DNA of 64,000 nt from Xiphophorus maculatus (GCF_002775205.1 NC_036454.1:14776882-14840881); one strand, 5' to 3'. Numbered from the stretch's first letter, positions 24,738-36,810 are shown. Numbers and translations: made by a program. Notes: generated by a model not told the origin, from the letters alone.

Positions 24738-25400
24738 GTTCTTGTCTCATGTCCAGCAGACACCCGCCCCAGTGCTCCCATCACATCTGGACTTCCCAGC
24801 TCATCGGTTCTCCGCCTCCATCATCCGTCTCCTCAAACGCAGAGCAGGAGAAAGCGTTAGACAGCGACACATTTACCAACACCGGCCAAGAGAAACGCGG
24901 TTTAAAACGGTCGGGATTAGCCGTTTCTTCCACCTCGGAGCGCTAATCCATCGTGTCTGCGGGAGGGGAGGGGAGGATGGGGGGATGATTCAGCCCTCGG
25001 CGGGGCTGCTGGTGGGTCACAAGCTTTTGACGCATCAGCACTTTGCACCAACTCATCTCTGACTACTCAACAGTTTCATTAACGCGAGCAAAAGCAAGGG
25101 AAACTTTTGCTGAACCTTCTGTGAAGCAGCCAGCCTCTCTCCCTGTGCCAACTAGCAAGAAGGTGGCATTTAAATCCCACTTAGTGGGAACAAAAAACAC
25201 GCATCGTGAGGGCCAGTCGGAGCGGTTCCAGTCACAGCTCGTGAAAACAGTGCGAGTACCTGCGGATAAAGGCGACTCCTACCTCCTCCAGGCGGATCAT
25301 CTCTGGTTTCTTTTATTTGTAGTTCTTTCTTTCTTTCGTTCGTTCCTTTCCACCCTGTCACGTGACCAGTCAAAGGGGACGCTTGTTGTGCTGTACCAGG
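24738..25400 (-). promoter_or_regulatory. Putative CpG-rich promoter and noncoding first exon of the PHETA gene
   Basis: This block is clearly richer in G+C and CpG than its surroundings and lies 2-2.6 kb upstream of the PHETA acceptor. On the minus strand a near-consensus donor (GTAAGT) starts at 24737, so a first exon could end at 24738; a second possible donor lies near 25259. Short upstream ATGs in this leader run quickly into stops. A perfect GTCACGTGAC palindrome lies at 25357-25366. No other gene is seen that this promoter could serve, but a gene reading rightwards cannot be excluded. Confidence 0.42.
25357..25366. promoter_or_regulatory. CLEAR-type E-box (GTCACGTGAC)
   Basis: A perfect 10-bp palindrome identical to the consensus CLEAR element bound by TFEB/TFE3/MITF on lysosomal and autophagy gene promoters. 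It sits inside the CpG-rich block upstream of the PHETA gene. USF or MYC-family factors bind the same core, so the factor is inferred. Confidence 0.5.
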
Positions 25401-25599
25401 CGCGGCTCGCGTGGGCGGCTCAACTATCGCTCTGGTGAAGCGCTTGCGTTCCCCGAATAAAGCTGTATCACAAAAAATATGCCCAACACGTCGTCGTCCT
25501 TGGAAATATGAAGCCTCAACATTTCCCCCCATACTCAAACAGCCGTCTGAAGCTCCAATAGTTACTTGAAAAAATATTTAGACCATAAACGTCTCTGTG

Positions 25600-26762
25600 T
25601 TTTTCGTGCTGCAGTTACAGCCGCAACTTTTTGCGGCATGTGTCTTCCATCTTTGCACATCTAGAAAGACATTTTTGCTCATTCCTCCTTCTCAACTCTA
25701 AATGAACGAGCTATTTAAAAAAAAAATGTGGACGTGAAAATCTTATTTTAAAATCTTTTCAGAGATTCTAAGTTATATGTAGACTTTGACTAGGCCAGGG
25801 GTTTGCAACCTGACTCTTTGGACCTTCTCCACAATACCTCCAAATACCTTTAGCTAAAAAAAAAAAAAAAAATGATAAGGAAATATCTAATAATTTGAAA
25901 CCTAGACAAAGGAAGAAATACAGGGTAGTTTTTCCAGCTGTTTAATTGAATAATTTATTTTAATTTCCACAACAGAATGGTTACCAGTTACATTTTCTTA
26001 AATCTATTTTTTTCTCATTACGGTGTGGTTCATTTACATCAGTTTTCATAAATATAAAAACTTCATATGAGGATGTGTATCAATTGTGGTATTTCAAAAT
26101 TGTATGTTTTTTTTTTTATTTTAAACCTAAAAGTATGGATAAAAAATACAAGTTGTCTATTTTCCAATTCCTAATAGCTCCTAATGAGCTTTAATTATCT
26201 GGTTTGAGTGAATAAAGGGCTCTTAGGACTGTAAAGGTGGCAGACCCCTGCACTAGGCCATTTTAAGAAATTACGATACCAGAGGTATCCAACACTCACT
26301 ACAGCACAGTTTATTGTTTTCTTTCAATTGTTTTTTTCCTTCTTTCAATTGCCACTCTTGCGTCCAGACCAGATTTGTAGAGTGCACAGTAAATATTAGT
26401 CCCGTTAACAGATTTTCTCACCTAAGCGGCAGATCTCTGTAGCTCCTCCAGAGCATCTGTAGTCCTCTTGGCTGCTCCAGTTCAGATGGATGACTAAGTC
26501 TTGGTATGTTTTTGGTTCCACTGTTCAGGTGATGGACTGAACAGTCTTTCTGGAGAAATTTAAATCACGATTTTTATTTTAGAACTTAAAACTGCTTCAA
26601 ATTTTTTCTCAGCTCCTGTCTGGTGTGCTGCTCGTTCCTCATAGTGCTGTTTCTAAACGTTCTCTAACAAACAGGACAGCTGTGTTTGTGCTGAGATTAA
26701 ATTTAAAAAGAAACTGTATTTACTAATTACCTGAATTCGGAAGGCAACTGTAAATATCAAGT
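25600..26762 (-). mobile_element. Tc1-like transposon relic, interrupted by a nested hAT element
   Basis: Reading in reverse, blocks follow the fish Tc1 consensus: GTGTCTTCCATCTTTGCACA, TAGACTTTGACTAGGCC, [insertion], CCACTCTTGCGTCCAGACCA, GATTTGTAGAGTGCACAGTA, CTGTAGCTCCTCCAGAGCAT, CTCTTGGCTGCTCCAGTTCA, GATGGACTGAACAGT, CTGTCTGGTGTGCTG, GTTCTCTAACAAACAGGACA. No intact transposase frame remains. Confidence 0.8.
25796..26250. mobile_element. Nonautonomous hAT element (about 455 bp) nested in the Tc1 relic
   Basis: Ends are CAGGGGTTTGCAACC on the left and GGTGGCAGACCCCTG on the right, inverted repeats of hAT type. The flanks GACTAGGC (25788-25795) and CACTAGGC (26251-26258) match at 7 of 8 positions. 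Removing the element restores the Tc1 sequence GACTTTGACTAGGCCATTTT, which proves the insertion. It has no coding capacity and includes a poly-A run. Confidence 0.85.
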
Positions 26763-27079
26763 TTTGTTTAGAAGTATTAGGATAGCAATATGTTGTATGT
26801 TGTTATTTATTTATTTATTTGGTATATAAAGGGTTGAAAACAAATATCCATTTTCTTTCCACCACAAAATTATGCCCTATCTTGTGACCATCTAACCTGC
26901 ATTAAAATAAATCATGCAAAAGCAAGGTTTGAGATATTGTTCTTGAGTAAGATAGTTCATTGATTAATAATTTAATTGGCAGAGATTTCTTTCACAGACA
27001 AAATACCAAGAACATTATCTATAAGTCCAGTGGCTCAACACAGTTTTATAATCTTAGGCGTTTGTAAAAAGAAAATCGA

Positions 27080-27290
27080 TCAGGCAGCTGTAGCTCATCC
27101 AGAATGCTGCTGCCAGAGTCCTTAAATCAATGCACTTTGTGAAAGGTCAGATTTTAAAATCATTTCATTGTTCAATACTGAATGTTCTTGGACCAAAATA
27201 CAATAAACTGTGAGTTGGAAGAACTAGTCATCAGAGGCCTGTTCATGGGAGCATTTTGTTCCCGTTTCTCAACGCCTGGAAGCCTGAGAT
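27080..27290 (+). mobile_element. LINE fragment (L2/Rex-like reverse transcriptase segment)
   Basis: GTAGCTCATCCAGAATGCTG followed by CTGCCAGAGTCCTTAAATC corresponds to the 'QxxQNAAARVL' segment of fish LINE RTs in a decayed state. The block ends around TCAACGCCTGGAAGCC. Confidence 0.45.
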
Positions 27291-27989
27291 GTGCAGAAAG
27301 TATTTGCTTCTTTTAGTTAAAGTAGATGACATAATCTCAAGTTTATTTGATCAGATTTTGGCTTTAGAGTTTTATTTGCAAAATGAGTAATATTTAAAAT
27401 ATGAATCACATTTTAAATGTTTTTGGTTTTGTAGTTTTTCACCTACTCTAACCACTTTCATTCAAGTCACTTCAAGATGCATTTGCTGGACTAAGTAGAT
27501 TTAGTCAAAATAACCTCTTTTCTCCACACACATGGTAGCCAGATATCAGAAATGTATAACAACCAATCTGCAGTTGTACTTGAAATAAGTTTTTTTATGA
27601 ATATCTGTCAACATACAAACGTCAAAAACTAGGAATTCAAAAAGCTCTAAAACAGTTCAGAGTCATTAGTTTAGTAATTGGCTAACATGTTTTCAGAGAG
27701 AACTTGTTTACATATTTATTAGAATTGGCAGGTAAACATGTCAAAATTAGTTATTTTTATCTCCAGTAAAAATTATTCTTTAGTTTCTCTCTAGTCTATT
27801 CAGATTAACACAAAATTATGAAAGTTTCACAAGAAAAACTAGAAATTTCCAGCATCAGCAATATAACCCTTGAGTCACAGCAGAAATTAGTGCTGTGTAC
27901 ATTATGTGTGTTAACTCTGTAATAATGAAACCAGAGATATTTCCCGACATACACAGAATAAAACATTAGTAAGGGTTTGAGCTGTCACA

Positions 27990-28690
27990 GGACAAAGTAT
28001 CATGCTGAAAACAAAGGAAACCAGCTTAGACTTGGGGAAAAGAAATGTCGGTGCTCACAAAGAAGAAAAAGGCCAGACAATGTTATCACAGCTTTCCCAA
28101 GTGTCAAGAACTGGAGTTAAGGGCATCAACAACAAACTTCCCTCAGCACAGGACAAGCCTAGTAGAAGAAGGAAGCCAAGGATTATGAAGAACTAGAGAG
28201 AAATGTGTGTAAAATCCCTTTCTGATTAGATAGAAATTGTAGTCTCAAAGAGGATGATAACTCTGCTCAGGAATGAACTGTGTGGTCGCAGAACAAGAAA
28301 ATCTCCACTTGTGCAGAAATGAAACCTTCAAGTGAGACTGAAGTATGAGAAAGAGCATCATGTCCGTCGTTCAGATGAGAGAAAACTAAAGCTCTTTGGC
28401 CATAAAGAGATTGCTTATGACTTGAGAAAGAAGGTAGAGAAGGGTGTATAACCAAACACTGAAACGCAGCTTTAGGAGGATTGTGCTGCGGAGACGCTTC
28501 CTTACTGTATGGGAATACTCTCAGGGAGGAAGGAATCTGACTGATGAGGAAAGAGAATATCTAAAGATTTTGATAGAAATCCTTAAGCAATCAGCAGCAA
28601 CACTGGATCTGAGTTGTCACTTTGTCTTCCAAAATGGCAACGCCTCAAAACATCTGGCAAAGAACTAGCTCCAGATAACCTTAGTGAATG
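27990..28690 (+). mobile_element. Decayed Tc1-like transposon
   Basis: Plus-strand blocks TTCAGATGAGAGAAAACTAA, AGCTCTTTGGCCATAAAGAG and TGTCTTCCAAAATGGCAACG follow the order of the fish Tc1 DDE region (SDETKLxLFG ... FQxDNDPKH). The frame is broken by stops and indels. Confidence 0.62.
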
Positions 28691-28792
28691 TTCTTTTTTG
28701 TTGTAGATGGCATCTCCTATTTATTAAGTACAAAAACATGGTTTGATGAACTGCTGAGATATAATATATTTACACATATAATTCAGACAACT

Positions 28793-28946
28793 CCTACATG
28801 GCTCAGTGGAGGTGCACCATATACAGAGGCTACAGCCCTCAACACAGTTGTTCCCGGTTCAATTCCTCGCCCCAGGCCATTTGCTGCATGTTTTACCATT
28901 GTTTCTCTGTCTGCCCTTCCTCCTACTGTGGCATAAAGGTCACTAG
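28793..28946 (+). mobile_element. tRNA-derived SINE
   Basis: An A-box-like TGGCTCAGTGGAGGTGC and a B-box GGTTCAATTCCTC spaced as in a tRNA promoter, followed by GCCATTTGCTGCATG, CTCTGTCTGCCCTTCC, CTACTGTGGCATAAAGG and TCACTAGTGCC. This is a well-known teleost SINE layout. The tRNA part cannot fold into a full cloverleaf, so it is not a tRNA gene. Confidence 0.78.
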
Positions 28947-30608
28947 TGCCATTAAAAACGCCTAAAGGGATGGCATTATGTATTTTCCAAGCACATAGTC
29001 CTGTTTTATAGCAGTCAAGTAAATATGTTAGCTTAATCAAATTGTATCATATTTTACACCTTGAAATTGGGCTTCTGTCTCTTTAAGAAGCTCCTGCTCC
29101 TTCTGACACTCTCTCTTCAGCACAACATCACAACATTAACAACCATTCTCAGAAGTAGTTTGTATGATGAGCTCAGCAGACTTGAAGTTTCTCCAGACGT
29201 TTTCTAATTGCTGCTGCCGTTAGTCTGGAGGAGCTGAGTGGGGAAGGCGAGGGAAAGGTGTGCTCTCTTTTAAGAAAAAATAAAATCTACCGATTGAAGG
29301 GCGGTCATATCTGGAGGAGCTTTAAAGTCACAGAACGGACTAGGATTTTATGGGAGCTGTGTCGGAGATATATTGAAAATTACAATGAACGCTTGAAGCT
29401 TGTTATCGAAAATAAAAGATTCACAACCATCAGTATCAGAAGTAAAATTTTGGCCCAGGTGGCTTTTATTCTTTGTGGAATAATTTTGCTTCTGTGTTCA
29501 AAGTAAAATCTTGTAAGGATCCAGAGCAAAGTTAGGATGTTTGAATGACAATAATTGTGTCCTCTTGTGTAAAAGTCAAGAATTGTTGGTGTTTTAACAA
29601 CTAAGCACCATTCTATTTCTAGACATCAGTACTGGATTAATTATGCCGCTATTCATGCTTCTTAAACTTAGTTTATAGAACTCCAACTAAATTGCATATT
29701 TCCATACATAATTACACTATTCTTCTAAACTTTTCTGAATAATGATTCTTTTTTAATTAATAACAGTCAATGCCACTCAGCTGCAAGCACAAACACATTC
29801 CTCTTTGGATTTTTTTGATTTGCTCAAGGGCACCAAGGCAGTGAGTTAAACATGAATTCTTTTTTTTCCCCCTCCAATGCAAATTATCCAGCACGTTGTT
29901 TCCAGTTCACCGGTTTGAACGCGTCTGAAGGACTGCCTCTCTGTCCTCCAGGCGGTCCTCTGTGACCCTGTCCTTCGTTAATATGGCGCTCAGACTGCTG
30001 GCTGCGGCCCGTGTCATATAGTCTTTATGAACATGACAAGACACCATTAGTTTGCTGAAATATCTTGTGCAGACAGTTCACGGCCCCCTAGCATCGCCAG
30101 CTTCTATCTCATCACGCTAATCTCCAGCTAACAGATGCAGCTGATGATGCCATTTACTGGACTTTTCGCCCCCCTCCTTTTCTTTGGAACCATTTGCTCA
30201 CGCTGCCATTTTTTTTCTTCTGCTAGCGATTTTGATTAAGTGCAATGCTCTTTGCAGTCAGTTTAATTTCCTCTTTTTGGCACTCGGTTCACAGAGTCAT
30301 GACATCGTAAGAGATTAGTCTACAAGAGCACAATTTCTAAAAATCGAATGCAGACGGCGGGGAAAAAGTCAACAGTGAAATATTTTTTTGAGGCGGGAGT
30401 AAAGTACACATACACACACCAACACCGAGTGCAAAGTATTATTTACTTCTCACAAGTTAGTTTCAAAGAGTTTGTGAACACACAAGAAAGACGTCACTGA
30501 CAACTTTCCTTTGGACTCGACATGAATTCAGTGTGTGTCCAATGAGAAGAAAGAGGCAGAGTTTGTTTGTATTCTGTAATTGGTTTTAAAAATTGAGCCG
30601 TGTGCTTT
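28947..30608. other. Intergenic; possible conserved noncoding block at 29900-30300
   Basis: 29050-29200 resembles a fish repeat (CTGTCTCTTTAAGAAGCTCC). 29900-30300 is non-repetitive with even base composition and no ORF, the texture of a conserved enhancer, which only an alignment could establish. Confidence 0.35.
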
Positions 30609-31468
30609 GCACATTTTGTCACATTAAAACCACAAACTTTAACGTTTTGCATTGGGATTTTATTTCATCTTAATTGTAATACGCCTAAACACAATCCAGT
30701 GCTTTCAGTTGCCTTCAGAAGATTTTAAATAATAATAAAAGTTTACCTTTCTGTCATTTAGTGGTCCATGGCGACTCTGGAGGAGCTGCAGAGAGCTACT
30801 GGACATCTGTTAGCCATACACTGCAAAATGATCTGACCTTTATAGGATTTTAAAAAGTCATGCAGGGGATACAGCAGATATGTTCTCTGGTCAGATGAGA
30901 CCAAAGCTGAAATTCTGGCCTAAATGTAAAAACACATCACCCACAATGACAGCATCTCCATGGTGAGACAGGGTGGTGGCAGCATCATGCTGTGGTGAAG
31001 TGTATTTTCATCAGGACTGAGAAGTGGACGAGAAGATGGGTGGAGCTCAATACAAGACTATCCTGAATGAAACATGTACAGCAGTTCAACCAGGAGGTTC
31101 CTAAGCATACAACCAGAGCTACTGTCAAATAGTTAAAGCACATTAAAGCGGCTCAGTCAAAGTCCAGACCTAAATTCAGTTGAGAATCTTACAAAGAGGC
31201 TCTTTACCCAACCTAAAAGCTCACCCCTCAAACACTTGCAGCTGTGATTGGAGCAAAAAACGTCTCTGCTACTATTATAACATTAACTAAAGAGGGTTGA
31301 ATACCAATGCATGGCACTTTTCAGATTTTTATTAGTAGAAAAACTTAAAACAGTGTATAAGTTTACATCCATGTGACAAATTATGCACCACTTTGTGTTG
31401 GTCCGTCACACAAAACCCCCATTAAAATACACAACAGTTTGTGGCAGAAAAGTGACAAAATGTGAAAA
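30609..31468 (+). mobile_element. Tc1-like transposon relic with both terminal inverted repeats
   Basis: The left end (CACATTTTGTCACATTAAAA) and right end (GAAAAGTGACAAAATGTG) are inverted repeats. Inside, in order, are GGAGGAGCTGCAGAGAGC, CTGGTCAGATGAGACCAAAG, GGTGGTGGCAGCATCATGCT, GTCAAAGTCCAGACCTAAAT and TGTGTTGGTCCGTCACACAA, all landmarks of the fish Tc1 transposase gene. At about 860 bp it is shorter than a full 1.2-1.6 kb copy and many stops interrupt the frame. Confidence 0.85.
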
Positions 31469-33590
31469 ATGTTTTTGTAATTACAAGTGACTCGTCTGCA
31501 AAAGCTGAATAGAATATGATCAGATTTTTATTTTAGAGACTGGGAAATGAACCTGATTAACAAGTTGAGAGGATATGAAGAATATCTCTTAAATGTTGTA
31601 GCAAGCAGAACGAGCGGCACCTTGGACTCATTTAGACATCCTCTTTGTAGAAATGCATAGAAAAACACAGTGATGGCAGGACAGAGTGAAGGGCCAGTCA
31701 TGCATTCATTAATTCACCCAAACTTCCCTTCTGATAAAGCACAACAATTATTTGGTTTATGACACTTTTCTTCTTCATCGTATATTCTTTTCTTTAAAAA
31801 AGAAACAAAATAAACAGAACTTTTTAATTAAAGTTTCTTTTATCTCTACAAACACAATCGTGTTCTTCTGCCTTCCTGGAAAAAGTACTACATGAGGGAA
31901 TGTCATATTTTGTCTACAAACCTCTGTTGTCCAACATAATATCAAAAATATCATCTTCTTAAATGTTAAAAGTCTCTGTAGAAAAAAATGGCTGAAATAT
32001 ATAGATATCAAACATGTTTATGTATATTTGTACACAAATAAAATTTGATGCAAATTATCACCTCCTCAACAATCCTTTTAAAGCTGTAATTTGCCACATT
32101 GGACTGAACCTCTCTGCTTTTTAACCGTGGAGTATGCATGGACGCATGGCGCCAGTTGAGCAAATACAGAAACGATGGACGTTAACGACTGGACACAGAC
32201 CGGCGGCCAAATCGATATTCATTTCCAAACACTGGTCGCAACAGAAACAGCACATGGTTGGGATATGGCACATACTGACATAATACTATTTTCTCCTTTT
32301 CTGCAGTCCAGCGGAGACGCTGTTTTTTCTCTCGCAAGCCGGGCCTGTCGGGCAATCCGTGCACAATTACGATTCTTAAAAGGCAAATTCCATCGGTTGA
32401 GTGGAGCTATTGATTTCCATCTGACAGAGCAAAAGTCTGTGTTGGCATCAATCAAACACCAATTGACATCATTTCAACCCATATCTTGTGCGGCTTCATC
32501 CAAATCCGCCTCATTACTTTTGATAACTCGGTCTGGGCAGCATTCCGATCTAATTTAGACGGTTTTATCACTCGCAGCGGCTGGCTCTCTTGCCTTGCCT
32601 TGTTTTGGAGAGCAACGTTTTTTTTTGTTTTTTCCACCTGTACAGCTGTCGCCTGAAGGTTGTTTCATGCTCAGAAGAGGATATTGTCTTCTGTCAGTTC
32701 AGAGCCATTTGCACTTTCAAGCACCAGAAGGCTGAGGTTTGGGCTCCTTCCTCCCTGATCAACCCTGGTCGATTAGAGTGTGAAGCCAGCATCCACTCCT
32801 CTCAGAGCTCAAGGATCTCAATGGGCCCTGCAGAGGAGGAGAAAAAAAAACAGGAGACACATTAAGGTGGATATCTGACTGCACAGAGGAGAGGCACTTG
32901 ACAGTCGGAGCAACAACAATTGCTTTTTATAGAGAGCCAAATGAAAGGTACCACCGCCCAGTCACAGGCGCCCGGCGCCACATCCGCAGGTTATCAAAGT
33001 GAACGGGAATCGTTTGACACGTTTTCCTCTGTGGATTACAACCACTTCTTAGAGACCTGTCGTCTTTAGTCAGGTCTGGAGCAGTAGGTCACCGAGGACA
33101 GAGAACATTCTGGGCCACTGTTGCTCTGATGCATCTGATCCAGTTGTTGAGATGTTGTTTCTCCCTCCAGAACACGAAGCAGCTGAGCCCTCTATGTTTT
33201 AACTACAAAGGGGCGTGAAAGCCTCAAATTAAGCAAAGCCACACCATCGAATCTCTGTAGGTTGCAGTGGACCATCATGGCCTTTGACTCTTCCTTACAC
33301 GCATGGCTGCATGACTGCCCCATTAGCGCTCGCTCTTTGTACTCATCTGCCTTGATGTATCCCTCATATGTGTCCCTTTAAAGTTATAATTTATGCAAAT
33401 GACCTACTCACTTTCCAGCATCATGACTCGGTTTGACTCATGGGCTCAGAGGAAACAATGAACTGCAAGAAAGTAAACCTTACATGCACCAGATTTATGT
33501 CTGAATGAATGTGTTTTGAAATGATTACACTAACTAAATATTTCCAGAGGTTGAAATTCTTTTTTTAAAAGCACAAAGGCAACATTCATA
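31469..33590. other. Intergenic; candidate conserved noncoding element at 32140-32600
   Basis: No repeat recognised. About 460 bp around 32140-32600 has balanced base composition, no low-complexity sequence and no conserved protein frame (the 127-codon plus-strand frame there has no known motif). It could be a cis-regulatory element of the prr16 neighbourhood; this is inference only. Confidence 0.35.
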
Positions 33591-33819
33591 GAGATGCACT
33601 GATCAGAATATTGTGGCAAATTTTCAACCTTAGTTTTGGCCAATACCGATTTTAGTCAGGTTCGATTTCACTTTTGCACTTATAAAAGTTGCAAAATCCC
33701 GGCAAAGCAGCTTGAGGAATTTGACTGGCAACTAATCAGAAAGATGAGCACTGCAAATAACATTACAGCAAATTATTTCAACTTGTTTTTTAAAATAATG
33801 GTTGAAAAACAGATTAGCG

Positions 33820-34632
33820 CAGGGGTCTCAAACTCGCGGCCCGCGGGCCAACTGCGGCACTCGGGACGATAGTTTGTGGCCCCTGCCTTAATATGAAAGT
33901 TTAATGTTAGTGTGGCCCGCGAGTTTGATATAATTGGCACTTTTCAGTGTTGTGTGCAGAGCTGAATGAACTTACCAATCACGGTGGAGTATATTGCTCT
34001 CGGGGGCGGGACATCGGCCGGGCCTATTTGCATTTTCTATTTGTTATTATTTGCATGCGGTACATGCGCAATTTCCGCGGCCACTCCCGCTTCACGTGCT
34101 TCAGCATTCAGTCTAGACCCGGAAGTTGCTGATCAGTGTAACGTAATTAAGGTTAGGCGCTGTAACGCTTGGGTTGTGTTTAAGGGAGGAGAGGAGGCGG
34201 CAGATTCGTCAGGACGGTCAAAAACTCAAAACCACACTGGTACTGGGAATTCCACCGTGTTGTCCTTTAATAAATACGCTCTTCACCAACCTTACAAAGC
34301 CCGGTTGAACGGCTGCTATATTATCAGACATGAAAATTGAGCAGCGTCCAAACAACCCGTAACATTACTAAAAAGTTAGGGAGCTAACATGTCCGTCTAG
34401 CACGTTTCTCCCACGCTCTCTACAGAGAAGCCGTGGCGCATATTTCTGACATCATTAGCAATACTAGAGTATCTTAAAGAGACACTACACAATTACGGCT
34501 GTTACAGCGCCTGACTACGGCCAAATATGGTAATAGGCAATCAGAAAGGTTCGGCTGAGGAGACTGTGTGTGTGAATGCGGCCCAGACTCTACCTCCAGC
34601 GGCCCCCGGGTAAATTGAGTTTGAGACCCCTG
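33820..34632. mobile_element. hAT element (813 bp) with near-perfect target duplication
   Basis: Ends CAGGGGTCTCAAACTCGCGG and GAGTTTGAGACCCCTG are long inverted repeats. The left subterminal part has the palindromic GCGGCCCGCGGGCC. Flanking octamers GATTAGCG (33812-33819) and GATTAGAG (34633-34640) match at 7 of 8. The interior is CpG-rich and has no transposase, only random frames. It lies in or beside an older element beginning near 33592 (GAGATGCACTGATCAGAA). Confidence 0.87.
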
Positions 34633-34766
34633 GATTAGAGTTAATGATGAGAAAAATTATTAGAATAAATGTTTTTATTTTGGGTTTTTTTTTCTCATCT
34701 TCCCTCCAGATTTCTGAGACCATCCTAGGGGTCGCGGCCCCTCCTTTGAAAAACACTGAGATAGTG

Positions 34767-34985
34767 AACAATATGAGATAGTGGATGATGGAAAGGGATT
34801 GGAAGGTTTGATGGGCAGAGAATTAGACAAACACATGAATGGATAGACGAACATGAAGTACTGTATGGCTGCACATTTGGATGCACAATGGATAAATAAA
34901 TAACTGGGCAGATGATTGGTTGGAATAGATGGATGTATAGTCAGACAGATTGATATGTGGACAGATGACCAGATGGATGGATACG
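34767..34985. repeat. Degenerate GGAT/GATA tandem repeat
   Basis: A loose array of GATGG, GGATA and ATAGA units, ending in CAGATGGATGGATAC. Confidence 0.65.
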
Positions 34986-36810
34986 ACTTTAAGACATACG
35001 TATCCAAACCAGTAAAAACTCCAGAGTTGTCCAGCAACCTTCATTTTGTGCTAGAAACGAACCTTTAATACAGGATCTTCTGTGCAGACACAAGCCCTCT
35101 GGCATGCTGGGTCATAATTGCTTGTTTAATTTTGTTTCACGCTTCCTCGTATCGTTTTCATTTTATGTGATTATATTGAAATGTAGCTCATTGAGGAAAA
35201 CAGAAATCAAAGTAAATGATGCATGCAGAACGAGGACGAGCAAACAGACAACCGTGCCTCTTTGCAGGACTATCACCAGCAGCAATCAGACAGAGAAACA
35301 ACTGCTAATTAATATTCACTGGCAAAATGTGGGTCTCTCTCTGACTGCCGAGTTTTATTACTCGCTGTGCGTTTGCCAGGTTGGAAAATCAGATAAGACA
35401 ACAGGAGGAGTAGGAGGATAATAAACACACATGTGACTGTAGTTTGGCAGAAATAAATCAGAGTTATGACCTACAACAGGGAGCTGCACAGGTAACATTA
35501 AAAGGACATTAGAGGTGATTTTAGATTTATGCATTTAAGTTTTTTTATAATTTAAAAGTAAAGGTAATAAGATTACAAAAGACAAGCCCCTGACTTAAAT
35601 TCACCTCCTTGGATGTTCTACCCTTTCATTTCTTTTACAAATCAACCGTAGTCAACAAAATGTGTCTTTTTTTAACAATAACAAAAAAGTGAAAAATGAT
35701 TTCTACAACATAATGACAATCATACAAATATTTTCTCTGACTTCATTTGAGTGAATATTTATGCCGCCACTTATTTTAGGTTCAACGTTTTATTTAATTG
35801 TCATTATTTTGTGAAATCGGTTTTCCGTTTTGACATGATTTTTTGTGTCAAAAAATAGATGCTGTTGATCGTGATTGATTTTAAAAGCAACAAAAGGGTA
35901 AAAGATCCGAGGGGGTTGAATACTTTTCATAGGCACACTTAAACACTGAAACTAACAACTCCTTTTGCTGCAAAAAGTGTTGTTTCTTTGATAACAGCAA
36001 CCTCACCCACATGTACACGGAGACGCATGCATGCAGAGAGATTGTTGTGCATACAGATGCTGCTGAGTGGGAGTGAAGCATCAGCCAAGGGGAAAGGAAA
36101 GAAAGAAATAAAGAAACAGTGAGTGCGAGAGAAAGATGGAGGCAGAGATACAGAGAGAGGGAGAGAAAAAAACGGAGCTGGGGTACGAATTAGAGCGGTG
36201 AGCTGGAGGGAGTGGGTCAGTGCCGTTGAGTCAGGCCTGACTCACGATGGAGGCGGTGGAGATCCACCTCCTTCCTGCCCATTACAACTTTATCTTGGAG
36301 CCTAGAGCTCTGGAGTACAGATAGCCTTTAGAAGACAAAAAAAAAACAAAAAAAAAACAGCAAAACACTCCCACAGACGTGATCAGGGGAGCAGTGGTAT
36401 TCTGCTAACAAGAGCAACCTCATTACAAATTATGGGTGCATTTAATAATGTCTTATGAAAACAGAAGCTTTTCTATTTACTGAATGTCAAAATATTCTCT
36501 CTGATAAACATGGGTTTAATCTTGCATCAACCATTAGCTGTCTGTCATGGTGTCTTTAAGGTTTATTCTGCAAGAATGAAGCAATATTTAGTGTTATTCT
36601 GTGGCTCAAACCTCAATACAAGCATTAAATTATGTAGCATGATGGTAAACTGCCAGTGAGTGGGTACAATTACATATTTTGACCTTTTAAATCAAGCAAA
36701 TAAAACACAGCGACTTGTCAAACGTTTGATGCTTTCTGTATTACTTTGAGTCAACTAATATCAACAGTAAAAGGTAACCAAAAAAAAGGATATTTACACA
36801 TATTCATTTT
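34986..36810. other. Intergenic, little recognised
   Basis: 35690-35935 looks like a worn Tc1 right end (GGGGTTGAATACTTTTCATA). 36090-36170 is a purine-rich stretch. Poly-A runs lie near 36337-36358. No gene evidence. Confidence 0.45.

Noticed and set aside
28793..28870. tRNA-like A and B boxes
   Set aside because: Followed by a SINE body and without a foldable acceptor stem or anticodon arm; a SINE head, not a tRNA gene.
32175..32558. 127-codon plus-strand frame
   Set aside because: No conserved motif, no splice context; more consistent with noncoding DNA.
33966..34340. 124-codon plus-strand frame
   Set aside because: Lies wholly inside a noncoding hAT element and has no transposase features.
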